From the NCBI RefSeq assembly GCF_001894945.1, contig NZ_BCXE01000019.1, positions 1 to 64,000 of the forward strand: a DNA stretch of 64,000 nt, given 5' to 3'. Position numbers and translations under genes: made by a program. Position 1 is the first letter of the stretch. Every line of letters starts with the position of its first letter. The notes below the pieces were generated by a model that saw nothing but the letters and a program-made list of their open reading frames with translations, did not search any database and was not told where the DNA came from. Source of the DNA: Rhodococcus ruber NBRC 15591. GTDB lineage: Bacteria > Actinomycetota > Actinomycetes > Mycobacteriales > Mycobacteriaceae. Below, piece by piece: positions 44,895-52,807 of the stretch.

Positions 44895-45600
44895 CCGGAC
44901 CTGGAGGCGTCTGCACAGACGGGACGCGCTCGTGCACGGTCATGAGCAGATGGTCGAACTCGTTGCGGAACGTCGTCGGTACGTCGAGTCCGGTGGAGAC
45001 GTCCCGGACGAGCTGCTCGGCGAGCGCGCGGAGCTTGACATTCGACTCCTGCGACCGCCAGGCGAGGATCTCGAAGGCGTGATCCGCCTGGATCCGGTAG
45101 ACCGCCATGATCATGCCCTTGGCCTGTTCGATGACGGCACGGTCGTGCGCGAGTGCCGAGACCGCCTCGTCGACGCCCTCGCGGACCTCGTCCTCGTACG
45201 CGTCGGACAGGTCCACATAGAACCCGGCCGTGCCGACGATCCGTCCGCACTCGTCCAGCAGACGGTCGGCGACCACGACCACCGGCCGGACCTTGCCGTG
45301 CGCATCGACGATGCGGTGCCGGCCGCTGAACGGCTCGCCGTTGCGCTGCATGGCGCCCAGCAGGGCTGCGACCTGGACCTTGTCGTCGGGGTGCTTGTGC
45401 TTCAGCAGCAGTTCGGTGGTCGGCCGTACGGTCCCGGGGGTGTACCCGTGCATCCGTGCCACGTCGTCCGACCATTCCCACGTGTCGTCGCCGATCAGAT
45501 AGCGGAAACTGCCGACCCGCTGCGGCTTCACACTCGCGAACACCTGTTCGAAGGCGTCGCCCGCCCTCGTGTCGCTGATGCGCGTGCTCGGTTCACTCAC
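44851..45600 (-). CDS. PAS-ANTAR domain regulator
   Basis: A 249-aa protein with a PAS sensor domain (about 28-130, DDTWEWSDDVARMHGYTPGTVRPTTELLLKHKHPDD) and a C-terminal ANTAR RNA-binding domain (about 145-205, DRAVIEQAKGMIMAVYRIQADHAFEILAWRSQESNVKLRALAEQLV). ANTAR proteins act as antiterminators by binding paired RNA hairpins; the PAS domain would sense a small ligand or redox state. This PAS-ANTAR type is common in mycobacteria and rhodococci. No target hairpins were identified. Confidence 0.88.
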   Translation of the reverse strand: MSEPSTRISDTRAGDAFEQVFASVKPQRVGSFRYLIGDDTWEWSDDVARMHGYTPGTVRPTTELLLKHKHPDDKVQVAALLGAMQRNGEPFSGRHRIVDAHGKVRPVVVVADRLLDECGRIVGTAGFYVDLSDAYEDEVREGVDEAVSALAHDRAVIEQAKGMIMAVYRIQADHAFEILAWRSQESNVKLRALAEQLVRDVSTGLDVPTTFRNEFDHLLMTVHERVPSVQTPPGPVTDSAAEARTPPSD

Positions 45601-45659
45601 GCACCGATTATGCCCCCGGAAGCGCGCACGACCGCCGGGGTCGCATGAGGGGACCCGAG

Positions 45660-46232
45660 CTAACCGGCGCGCTGCTCCGCGTTCGCGAACACCTCGACGA
45701 GGGTCGTGCAGAACGCGGGCAGATCCTTCGGATTGCGGCTCGACACCAGGTTCCCGTCGACGACCACCTCCTCGTCGACCACGTTTCCGCCCGCGTTGCG
45801 GATATCCGTGCGGACACTCGGGTAGGACGTCAGGGTCCGTCCCCGGACCACGTCGGCCTCGACCAGCGTCCAGGGGCCGTGACAGATCACCGCGACGGGC
45901 CGGCCCGACTCGACGAAGTCCCGTACGAACGCCACGGCGGTGGAGTCCTGGCGCAGGTGATCGGGGTTGGTGGTGCCACCGGGCAGGATCAGCGCGTCGA
46001 AGTCCGACACCGACGCCTCCTGCACCGCCTGGTCGACCCGGTATCTTCCGGCCGCGTTCACGTCGGACTTCATGGCCTGGATCTCGCCGGGTTCGAGCGA
46101 CAGCAGGCGCACCGTACCGCCCGCTTCCTCGACCGCGCGCCGCGGCTCCACCAGCTCGACCTCCTCGACACCGTTCGTGGCGAGGACGGCCACGGTGCGT
46201 CCCGCCAGCCGGCCGTTTCCTGGATCACTCAT
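45660..46232 (-). CDS. DJ-1/PfpI-family protein (stress-type glutamine-amidotransferase fold)
   Basis: A 190-aa cytosolic protein of the PfpI branch. The nucleophile elbow AVICHGPW carries the reactive Cys, with an acidic partner in TNGVEEVELVEPRRAVEEAG. Relatives (YhbO/YraA, general stress protein 18) work as deglycases or chaperone-like stress proteins; the exact activity is disputed. The ATG at 46232 is preceded by AAAGGA. A SigF-type promoter lies 37 nt upstream. Confidence 0.88.
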   Translation of the reverse strand: MSDPGNGRLAGRTVAVLATNGVEEVELVEPRRAVEEAGGTVRLLSLEPGEIQAMKSDVNAAGRYRVDQAVQEASVSDFDALILPGGTTNPDHLRQDSTAVAFVRDFVESGRPVAVICHGPWTLVEADVVRGRTLTSYPSVRTDIRNAGGNVVDEEVVVDGNLVSSRNPKDLPAFCTTLVEVFANAEQRAG

Positions 46233-46268
46233 CGCCGAGTCGTCCTTTCGTCGTGGTTCACCGGTCGC

Positions 46269-46294
46269 GTACCCGACGCCGGCAACGGGGAAAC
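46269..46294 (-). promoter_or_regulatory. SigF-type promoter of the PfpI gene
   Basis: Minus strand GTTT (46294-46291), 16 nt, GGGTAC (46274-46269). It lies just downstream of the FAD/Rieske gene stop. Confidence 0.6.
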
Positions 46295-46295
46295 G

Positions 46296-47834
46296 TCACT
46301 CCCGCGGCAGGTCCCGGGTGGCGGGACCCTCGAGCAGGCCCCCGTCCGCGGCGAAGCGGGAGCCGTGCAGCGGACAGTCCCAGGAGGCTTCGGCATCGTT
46401 CCACCGCAGCACACCGCCCAGGTGCGGGCACACCGCGGAGACCCGGTGCGTGGTGCCGTCCACGGTGCACACCCCGACCGGGCGGAGCTTGTCCCGGCGA
46501 ACCTCGCCGCTGCCGTCGGGCGGCGGCGCGCCGTCCCCGGACAACTCGGCACGCATCCATCCGCGCGTCATCTCCACCGCCACGGCGGCATTGAGACGGG
46601 TCGCGGCCGCGAGGTCGAAAACCTGCGTGGGATTCCAGGACTGGAACGCCGATCCCCACTCCGGGGCTGCCTCGCCGAGGATGCGGTCCGCCAGCAACCG
46701 GGCCGCAGCCACCCCGTTCGTCATTCCCCACTTGCCGTACCCGGTCCCCACGAGCAACCGGTCGTTTCCGGGTAGCAGCGGACCCACGTACGGCAGATGG
46801 TCGAGCGTCGAATAGTCCTGCGCCGACCAGCGTGCCACGGTCTTCGCGCCGGGGAAGTGGCGGCCCGTCCACGCGACGAGATCGTCCGCGGCGCCGCGAT
46901 GATCGTGTGCCCGCCCGACGGTGTGCCCGTTGCCGCCCACGAGGAAGTACTGCCCCCCGTACGCCGTGCGCAGCGAGCGCGTCGGCGAATCCACGGACAG
47001 GTACATGCCGCTCGGGACGTCGCCCGGCACTTCGAATGCGGCCGCATACGACCGTTGGGGCTCGAGGCGGGCGAAGAATCCGCCGCGATCGAGGATCGGT
47101 GTCCCCGTTGCGAGCACGATGTGCCCGGCCCGCACCTCGCCGCGATCGGTGACGGCCACGCATCCGTTCCGGTCCGAGCGGACCTTCCGGACCCGGCAGC
47201 CGGTGAACAGCGCGCCACCGCGTTCCCGGAATTCCCGGACCAGTTCGTGCAGCAACGGCATCGGATCGATCTGCGACTGGTCCGCCAGCGTCACCGCGGC
47301 GGCCACGGGGTACGGCAGTTCCGTCTCGGTCGTCATGCGGGCGTCGAGCCCGGCGGCGCGGCAGGCCTCGTACTCGGCGCGCACCGTGGCGGCGCCCTCC
47401 TCCCCGGCGCTGTAGGTGAAGGCCGCCGCGGATTCGATCGGCAGATCCCGTTCGCGGCACAGCTGCACCACCCACCGTTGGGCCTCGAGGTTGCCGGCCA
47501 CGTAGTTGCGCAGGACGTCGCGCGAATGGCCCCTGGCGATACTCGAGAGGGTGCTGCCCTGCAGCAGGCTGACCTTGCCGGTGGTGTTGCCGGTGGTGAC
47601 GGCGCCGACCGTGCGGGCCTCGAGGACGGCCACGCGGTGCCCGGCGCGCGCGAGCAGGAGAGCGGTCACCACTCCGGTGAGGCCGGCCCCGGCCACGACG
47701 GTGTCGAAGCGGGCCGGACCCTCGGGCCACGGAGTGTCGTCGAGGCGGGCGGTGTCGTCGAGGCGGGCGGTGTCGTCGAGGCGGGCGGTGTCGGTGCGGG
47801 CGGTGCCGGTGCGGGAGAGCCACAGGGAGGTCAC
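46296..47834 (-). CDS. FAD-dependent oxidoreductase with C-terminal Rieske domain
   Basis: A 512-aa fusion: DAO-type FAD oxidoreductase (about 42-395, VVAGAGLTGVVTALLLARAGHRVAVLEA, GTGYGKWGMTNGVAAARLLADRI) and a Rieske [2Fe-2S] domain (about 430-512) with ligands in CPHLG and CPLHG. This architecture is known in actinobacteria and bacilli (YhfW-like) without an assigned substrate; electrons probably pass between flavin and the iron-sulfur cluster. The N-terminus has a TARLDD hexapeptide repeated three times. The GTG at 47834 lies 9 nt after a SigF-type -10, so the mRNA is probably leaderless. Confidence 0.85.
   Translation of the reverse strand: MTSLWLSRTGTARTDTARLDDTARLDDTARLDDTPWPEGPARFDTVVAGAGLTGVVTALLLARAGHRVAVLEARTVGAVTTGNTTGKVSLLQGSTLSSIARGHSRDVLRNYVAGNLEAQRWVVQLCRERDLPIESAAAFTYSAGEEGAATVRAEYEACRAAGLDARMTTETELPYPVAAAVTLADQSQIDPMPLLHELVREFRERGGALFTGCRVRKVRSDRNGCVAVTDRGEVRAGHIVLATGTPILDRGGFFARLEPQRSYAAAFEVPGDVPSGMYLSVDSPTRSLRTAYGGQYFLVGGNGHTVGRAHDHRGAADDLVAWTGRHFPGAKTVARWSAQDYSTLDHLPYVGPLLPGNDRLLVGTGYGKWGMTNGVAAARLLADRILGEAAPEWGSAFQSWNPTQVFDLAAATRLNAAVAVEMTRGWMRAELSGDGAPPPDGSGEVRRDKLRPVGVCTVDGTTHRVSAVCPHLGGVLRWNDAEASWDCPLHGSRFAADGGLLEGPATRDLPRE
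47734..47787. repeat. three tandem 18-bp repeats in the FAD/Rieske gene
   Basis: Three identical 18-bp units encoding TARLDD near the N-terminus, followed by degenerate remnants. They are in frame and lie before the FAD domain, so copy number can vary without loss of function. Confidence 0.9.
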
Positions 47835-47843
47835 CTGTGGGGA

Positions 47844-47868
47844 ATGCCCCGTGCCGCGGACGGGAAAC
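47844..47868 (-). promoter_or_regulatory. SigF-type promoter of the FAD/Rieske gene
   Basis: Minus strand GTTT (47868-47865), 15 nt, GGGCAT (47849-47844). Only 9 nt separate the -10 from the GTG start. Confidence 0.6.
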
Positions 47869-47872
47869 CTGC

Positions 47873-47898
47873 GATTGTCCGGGTGCCCGCAGGGGTAT
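47873..47898 (+). promoter_or_regulatory. SigF-type promoter of the topoisomerase IB gene
   Basis: GATTG, 15 nt, GGGTAT, starting 4 nt from the divergent promoter of the FAD/Rieske gene. Confidence 0.6.
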
Positions 47899-47947
47899 CC
47901 GCGGCGCAGCGCGCCGGTGGACGAGTGCGCGAGGAGGAGCGACCGGG

Positions 47948-48955
47948 ATGCGAGTGCGGCGGAGCAACCCGTTCGGTCCCGGCATCCGGCGGGTGCGGCG
48001 CGGGCGGGGCTTCACCTATCAGGACGCCGACGGCAATCGTGTGACCGACGAGGCCGTCCTCGCCCGTATCGACGAACTCGTCATCCCTCCGGCGTGGCGC
48101 AAGGTGTGGATCTGTCCCCACCCCGACGGGCACATCCAGGCCGTGGGCATCGACGCCGCCGGTCGGCGCCAGTACCTGTACCACCAGCGGTGGCGCGAGG
48201 AGCGTGACGAGGAGAAGCACGACCGGGTCCTGGCGATGGCGGCCCGGCTGCCGGCCTGGCGGGACCAGGTGCAGGCCGACCTGACCGAGCGGGGGGTCGG
48301 GCGGCGCCGGGCCGAGGCGGTGGCGCTGCGGTTGCTGGACCGGGCCGTGTTCCGGGTGGGTGGGGAGGAGTACGCGGCCGAGAACGGAACCTACGGGGTC
48401 GCGACGTTGCTGCGCAGCCACGTGCGGCTGCGTGATACCGCCCTGACGTTCGACTACCCGGCCAAGGGCGGAATCCGGCGGGTCGTCACGGTCGACGACG
48501 CCGACCTGGCGACGGCTGTCGGGGCGCTGCGCCGGGTCCGCAGGGGGCCCGGCCGGCTGCTGGTCTACCGCGACGGTGACGCGATCCGCGAGTTGCACGC
48601 GGACGACGTCAACGCCCGGTTCAAGGAGCTCGCCGGTGAGGACTGCAGTGCGAAGGATCTGCGCACGTGGGGTGCGACGGTGCTGGCCGCCGCGGCCTTC
48701 GCCGAGCACGACGTGCCTGGGAGTCGGCGCGGCCGGGCGCGGGTCGAGGCGGCCGTGATGCGGGCGGTCTCGGAGGAGCTCGGCAACACCCCCGCCGTGG
48801 CACGGGCCTCGTACGTCGACCCGCGCGTGGTGCGGGCCTGGGCGGAGGGCCGCACGATCCGTGCCGCACTGCGGCGAGCCGGAAAGTGCGGCGATCCGGA
48901 CGAATCCCGGGCCGTCGTCGAGCGCGCCGTGATCCGGCTGCTGCGCCGGTCCTGA
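47948..48955 (+). CDS. DNA topoisomerase IB (poxvirus type)
   Basis: A 335-aa enzyme that relaxes supercoils through a 3'-phosphotyrosyl link. N-terminal domain about 1-85 (IDELVIPPAWRKVWICPHPDGHIQAVGIDAAGRRQYLYHQ) and catalytic domain about 90-300. The nucleophile is Tyr289 in ASYVDPR; supporting residues lie in FRVGGEEYAAENGTYGVATLL and KDLRTWGATVLAA. The ATG at 47948 begins the conserved arginine-rich start. Its SigF-type promoter suggests a stress role for the enzyme, divergent from the FAD/Rieske gene. Confidence 0.93.
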   Translation: MRVRRSNPFGPGIRRVRRGRGFTYQDADGNRVTDEAVLARIDELVIPPAWRKVWICPHPDGHIQAVGIDAAGRRQYLYHQRWREERDEEKHDRVLAMAARLPAWRDQVQADLTERGVGRRRAEAVALRLLDRAVFRVGGEEYAAENGTYGVATLLRSHVRLRDTALTFDYPAKGGIRRVVTVDDADLATAVGALRRVRRGPGRLLVYRDGDAIRELHADDVNARFKELAGEDCSAKDLRTWGATVLAAAAFAEHDVPGSRRGRARVEAAVMRAVSEELGNTPAVARASYVDPRVVRAWAEGRTIRAALRRAGKCGDPDESRAVVERAVIRLLRRS

Positions 48956-48967
48956 GTCCGCCCGCGT

Positions 48968-48993
48968 GTTTCGACGCGGGCGCGGCGCGGTAT
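48968..48993 (+). promoter_or_regulatory. SigF-type promoter of the lipoprotein-NRAMP operon
   Basis: GTTT, 16 nt, CGGTAT (one mismatch to GGGTAT), about 50 nt before the GTG at 49046. Confidence 0.5.
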
Positions 48994-49045
48994 CCGGCAG
49001 TGCCCGCTCGTGGACCCGCGGGCATCGGACTGCGAGGTGGATCCG

Positions 49046-49504
49046 GTGGGAGCAGGGTACGGGAGCGTGGGGCGGACGGTCGCCGCATGGCTCGTCGCAT
49101 CGGCCGCGGTGCTGAGCGGCTGTGCGGGGCTGCCGGGTGGCGCGGAGGGTGACCTCTCGCGGGCCGCAGCGCAATCCGCCTCGGCCACCGCCTCCGCGGG
49201 ACTGGCGATGGAACTGGTGTCCGAGCACCGCACCACCCGCGCCCACGCCGTGACCGTGCTGTCGGACGCACTCGACGAGGTGCTCGCCGCCTACTCGGCC
49301 GTGGCTGCGGTCGAGGTCGCCACCGGGCAGCAGGCGGCGCACCGCGCCGCGCTTCTCGACCGGATCGATGCCGCCGCCACCGTCCTCGGCGAGGCCCGCG
49401 CTCGAACGGACGCCGTCGCCACAGCCCCGCCCGCGTCGGACCTGACGGGCCGCCTGGCCGATCTCACCGGCTACCTGTCCGAGTTCGCGGAGGGACGCCG
49501 ATGA
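49046..49504 (+). CDS. small helical lipoprotein
   Basis: A 152-aa exported protein. A short signal (TVAAWLVASAAVLSGCAG) ends in the lipobox LSGC, so the protein is lipid-anchored outside. The mature part is Ala-rich and helical, with no recognised family. The GTG at 49046 is chosen for its RBS (GAGGTGG) and a compact signal; another GTG at 49010 would add 12 residues. The stop overlaps the following transporter gene by ATGA, so it may be an accessory or substrate-delivery partner of that protein. Confidence 0.65.
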   Translation: MGAGYGSVGRTVAAWLVASAAVLSGCAGLPGGAEGDLSRAAAQSASATASAGLAMELVSEHRTTRAHAVTVLSDALDEVLAAYSAVAAVEVATGQQAAHRAALLDRIDAAATVLGEARARTDAVATAPPASDLTGRLADLTGYLSEFAEGRR

Positions 49505-50730
49505 AGAGACTCCTCGGTGTCGCCCTCGGAATCCTCACGGCCATCGGCGGCTTCCTCGACATCGGCGACATGGTCACCAACGCCGTGGTGGGCTCGCGGT
49601 TCGGGCTGGGCCTGGTCTGGGTCGTCGTCCTCGGGGTCGGCGGCATCTGCCTGTACGCGAGCATGGCCGGGCGCGTCGCCGCGGTGAGCGGCCGCGCGAC
49701 CTTCGAGATCATCCGGGAACGGCTCGGCCCGCGCGCGGCGCTGGCGAACCTCGCTGCGTCCTTCCTGATCAATCTGCTGACCCTGACCGCCGAGGTCGGT
49801 GGGGTGGCCCTGGCCCTGCAACTGGCCGCGGGGACGGGACCGCTGATGTGGATGCCCGTGGCGGCGTTCGCGGTGTGGCTCGTGATCTGGCGGGTGCGGT
49901 TCTCGGTGATGGAGAACGTCACGGGACTGCTGGGCCTGTGTCTGATCGTGTTCGCCGTCGCGTTGTTCCTGACGGGCCCGGACTGGGGAGAACTCACCGG
50001 TCAGGCTTTCGCGCCCGCGATCCCCGAGTCCGAGGCGACGTCCGTGTACTGGTTCTACGCCGTCGCCCTCTTCGGTGCCGCGATGACCCCGTACGAGGTG
50101 TTCTTCTTCTCCTCCGGCGCCGTGGAGGAGCGGTGGACGGTCGCCGATCTCGCCCGCTCCCGGATCAACGTGGCGGTGGGGTTCCCGCTCGGTGGGATCC
50201 TGTCGGTCGCGATCGCCGGATGCGCCGCGGTGGTTCTTCTTCCCCGCGGCATCGAGGTGACGTCGCTGTCGGAGGTCGTGATGCCCGTCGTGGTGGCCGG
50301 GGGCACGCTCGCGTTGGCGTTCGTCCTCGTCGGGATCGTCGCGGCGACCTTCGGGGCGGCGCTCGAGACCACCCTGTCGAGCGGGTACACGCTCGCGCAG
50401 TTCTTCGGGTGGTCGTGGGGCAAGTTCCGGCGGCCGGCGGAGGCAGCCCGGTTCCACCTGTCGATGATGATCGCCCTGGTCGTCGGTCTCGCGGTGCTGG
50501 CGACCGGGGTGGACCCGATCCTGGTCACCGAGGTGTCGGTGGTGTTCTCGGCGGTTGCCCTGCCGCTGACCTACCTGCCGATCCTCCTGGTCGCGAACGA
50601 CCTCGAGTACATGGGAGAACACGTCAACGGACCGGTCGTCAACGCGCTCGCCCTCGCCTACCTTCCGGTGATCGTGGTCGCGTCGATCGCAGCGGTGCCG
50701 TTGCTGGTGATGACGGGAGCGGGAGCATGA
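49501..50730 (+). CDS. NRAMP-related divalent metal transporter-like protein
   Basis: A 409-aa inner-membrane protein with about eleven helices in the NRAMP/LeuT arrangement. The TM1 metal motif DPGN is DIGD (20-23), and the TM6 motif MPH is TPY (196-198), with Thr in place of the metal-selective Met. NRAMP relatives lacking that Met transport harder ions such as Mg2+ or Al3+, so a Mn/Fe role should not be assumed. It is the second gene of a four-gene overlapping set (lipoprotein, this gene, two small cytosolic proteins) behind a SigF-type promoter. Confidence 0.75.
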   Translation: MKRLLGVALGILTAIGGFLDIGDMVTNAVVGSRFGLGLVWVVVLGVGGICLYASMAGRVAAVSGRATFEIIRERLGPRAALANLAASFLINLLTLTAEVGGVALALQLAAGTGPLMWMPVAAFAVWLVIWRVRFSVMENVTGLLGLCLIVFAVALFLTGPDWGELTGQAFAPAIPESEATSVYWFYAVALFGAAMTPYEVFFFSSGAVEERWTVADLARSRINVAVGFPLGGILSVAIAGCAAVVLLPRGIEVTSLSEVVMPVVVAGGTLALAFVLVGIVAATFGAALETTLSSGYTLAQFFGWSWGKFRRPAEAARFHLSMMIALVVGLAVLATGVDPILVTEVSVVFSAVALPLTYLPILLVANDLEYMGEHVNGPVVNALALAYLPVIVVASIAAVPLLVMTGAGA

Positions 50731-51131
50731 ACGAATCCGGACGGCTGCCCGAGGCGCCGCTGCGCGGCCGGCTCGTCGATGCCCGGCTGCATCTGCTCGA
50801 CCGGCTGGTCGTGGACGTCGACGGCCGGCCGGTGACCACCGTCGACGATGTCGACCTGGCCGGGGTCGAGGTGGGGACGGACGTCGACCCCGCCGCGCCG
50901 GCACCGACGGTGCGGGCAATTCTGAGCGGAAACGCGCTTCCCACGAGGATATTCGGCGGCCGACCGCCCGATTCCCGACTCGACACGATCGACTGGTCGG
51001 ACGTCGCCCGGCTGGGCACCACGGTGGAGTTGCGCGTGACCGGTGACCGGCTGGACCACCTGTGGGTCGAGCGGTGGGTCCGGGACCGCATCGTCGCGCG
51101 CATCCCCGGAGGTCGTCGTGCGCCTCAGTGA
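50727..51131 (+). CDS. small cytosolic protein of the NRAMP operon, unknown function
   Basis: A 134-aa protein whose ATG overlaps the transporter stop (ATGA). The central part (LVDARLHLLDRLVVDVDGRPVTTVDDVDLAG) has the beta-hairpin pattern of PRC-barrel domains, as found in proteins with roles in membrane transport and RNA processing. The C-terminus (DRLDHLWVERWVRDRIVARIPGGRRA) is basic. It probably associates with the next, clearer PRC-barrel protein. Confidence 0.6.
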   Translation: MNESGRLPEAPLRGRLVDARLHLLDRLVVDVDGRPVTTVDDVDLAGVEVGTDVDPAAPAPTVRAILSGNALPTRIFGGRPPDSRLDTIDWSDVARLGTTVELRVTGDRLDHLWVERWVRDRIVARIPGGRRAPQ

Positions 51132-51435
51132 ACTCGTCGGGGCGCGGGTGCACGACGCGGACGGTCGTCGCGTGGGTTTCGCCGTCGATGTGCGGTTCGT
51201 GGAGTCGCCGCAGAACCGGCTGCGGCTCGAGGGCCTGCTCGTCAGCCCGAGTTCGAGCGGCTCCTTCCTCGGCTACGAACGCACGGAGGAGATCCGGCCC
51301 GCGCTGATCGCCCGGTATCTGCGGTGGCGTCACCGTGGTGCGTTCCTCGTGCTGTGGCGCGACGTGCGCCGGGTCGGTGACGGCCGGGTCGAGCTGCGGC
51401 CGGGGTATTCGCGCTGGTCGCCGATGCTGCGGTAG
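51118..51435 (+). CDS. PRC-barrel-like protein
   Basis: A 105-aa protein starting RLSELVGARVHDADGRRVGFAVDVRFVE, the typical beginning of a PRC-barrel domain, and ending in a basic segment. The GTG at 51118 overlaps the previous gene by 14 nt and begins the conserved domain. As last gene of the lipoprotein-NRAMP set it may regulate or anchor the transporter on the cytosolic side; that is inference from linkage. Confidence 0.65.
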   Translation: MRLSELVGARVHDADGRRVGFAVDVRFVESPQNRLRLEGLLVSPSSSGSFLGYERTEEIRPALIARYLRWRHRGAFLVLWRDVRRVGDGRVELRPGYSRWSPMLR

Positions 51436-51445
51436 GGCAGGGAAG

Positions 51446-51470
51446 GTTTGCGCCCCGCCGTGCGGGGTAG
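51446..51470 (+). promoter_or_regulatory. SigF-type promoter of the alcohol dehydrogenase gene
   Basis: GTTT, 15 nt, GGGTAG. It lies about 125 nt before the ATG at 51596, so the transcript carries a leader with the three repeats below. Confidence 0.6.
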
Positions 51471-51511
51471 GCGGTTCGAGCCGGCGTTGTGCCGCGTAGC
51501 CCACGAGGAAG

Positions 51512-51586
51512 AGAGCCCGGCACGGCCGGGGTGAGAAGAGCCCGGCACGGCCGGGGTGAAAAGAGCCCGGCACGACCGGGGCGAGA
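51512..51586 (+). repeat. three tandem 25-bp hairpin repeats in a 5' leader
   Basis: Units at 51512-51536, 51537-51561 and 51562-51586, nearly identical. Each contains CCCGGCACGGCCGGG, which folds into a short stem. They fill the leader between a SigF-type promoter and the alcohol dehydrogenase RBS. Confidence 0.9.
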
Positions 51587-51595
51587 GGAGCGGCG

Positions 51596-52777
51596 ATGAA
51601 GGCAGTGACATGGCAGGGCAAGCGGAAGGTGAGCGTCGACACGGTCCCCGACCCGAAGATCGAGCAGCCCACCGATGCGATCATCCGTGTGACGACCACC
51701 AACATCTGCGGTTCGGATCTGCATCTGTACGAGGTGCTCGGGCCGTTCATGTCGCCGGGGGACATCCTCGGGCACGAACCCATGGGCATCGTCGAGGAGG
51801 TCGGGGCGGACGTCACGAAGATCAAACCCGGTGACCGCGTGGTCATTCCGTTCCAGATCTCGTGCGGCAGCTGTTTCATGTGCGGGGACGGCCTGTTCTC
51901 CCAGTGCGAGACCACGCAGGTGCGGGACCAGGGTTCCGGTGCGGCGCTGTTCGGGTACTCGAAGCTGTACGGGAGCGTTCCCGGCGGGCAGGCGCAGTAT
52001 CTGCGTGTGCCGCATGCGGATTCGACCCACATCTCGGTTCCGGAGGGGCCGTCGGACTCGCGGTTCGTCTACCTGTCCGACGTGCTGCCCACCGCGTGGC
52101 AGGCCGTGGAGTACGCGCACGTTCCCGACGGCGGTTCGGTGACGGTGCTCGGCCTCGGACCCATCGGTGAGATGGCCGGGCGGATCGCGGTGCACCACGG
52201 CTACCGGGTGATCGGTGTCGACATGGTGCCCGAGCGGCTCGGGCGGGCCGCCACGCGCGGCATCGAGACCATCGACCTGAAGGAGGCCGGGAACTCGCTG
52301 GGCGAGATGATCCGGGACCGCACGGACGGCCGTGGCACCGATTCGGTGATCGACGCCGTCGGCATGGAGGCCCACGGGTCACCCGTCGCGACGGCGATGC
52401 AGACCGCGACGGGCCTGCTGCCCTCCGCGCTGTCGGCGCCGCTGATGACCCACGTCGGCATCGATCGTCTGCACGCCCTCTACACCGCGATCGACGTGGT
52501 ACGGCGGGGCGGCACGATCTCGCTCAGCGGCGTGTACGGCGGCATGACCGACCCGATGCCGATGATGACCCTGTTCGACAAGCAGATCCGGCTGCGGATG
52601 GGTCAGGCGAACGTCAACAACTGGGTGCCGCAGATCATGCCGCTGCTCACCGACGACGATCCGCTCGGTGTGGACACCTTCGCCACGCACCGGCTGCCGC
52701 TGTCGGACGCCCCGCACGCGTACGAGATCTTCCAGCGCAAGCAGGAGGGGGCGATCAAGATCCAGCTCGAACCCTGA
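51596..52777 (+). CDS. zinc-dependent alcohol/formaldehyde-type dehydrogenase
   Basis: A 393-aa medium-chain dehydrogenase of the class related to glutathione-independent formaldehyde dehydrogenase. Catalytic zinc residues are in NICGSDLH and GHEPMG; the structural zinc uses CGSCFMCGDGLFSQC; the NAD site is GLGPIGEMAGRIA. The substrate is unknown. The ATG at 51596 has RBS GAGAGGAG. The SigF-type promoter and the repeat-bearing leader suggest stress induction with possible control in the leader. Confidence 0.88.
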   Translation: MKAVTWQGKRKVSVDTVPDPKIEQPTDAIIRVTTTNICGSDLHLYEVLGPFMSPGDILGHEPMGIVEEVGADVTKIKPGDRVVIPFQISCGSCFMCGDGLFSQCETTQVRDQGSGAALFGYSKLYGSVPGGQAQYLRVPHADSTHISVPEGPSDSRFVYLSDVLPTAWQAVEYAHVPDGGSVTVLGLGPIGEMAGRIAVHHGYRVIGVDMVPERLGRAATRGIETIDLKEAGNSLGEMIRDRTDGRGTDSVIDAVGMEAHGSPVATAMQTATGLLPSALSAPLMTHVGIDRLHALYTAIDVVRRGGTISLSGVYGGMTDPMPMMTLFDKQIRLRMGQANVNNWVPQIMPLLTDDDPLGVDTFATHRLPLSDAPHAYEIFQRKQEGAIKIQLEP

Positions 52778-52807
52778 CCGGGTTCCCGGCTTTCGGTGCC
52801 GCCGGGG

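Noticed and set aside
46269-47834. A separate small gene on the plus strand opposite the FAD/Rieske gene
   Set aside because: The long plus-strand frames there are antisense to conserved FAD and Rieske motifs and have no plausible RBS.
51512-51586. CRISPR-like array from regularly spaced repeats
   Set aside because: The three 25-nt units are directly adjacent with no unique spacers, and no cas genes are present.
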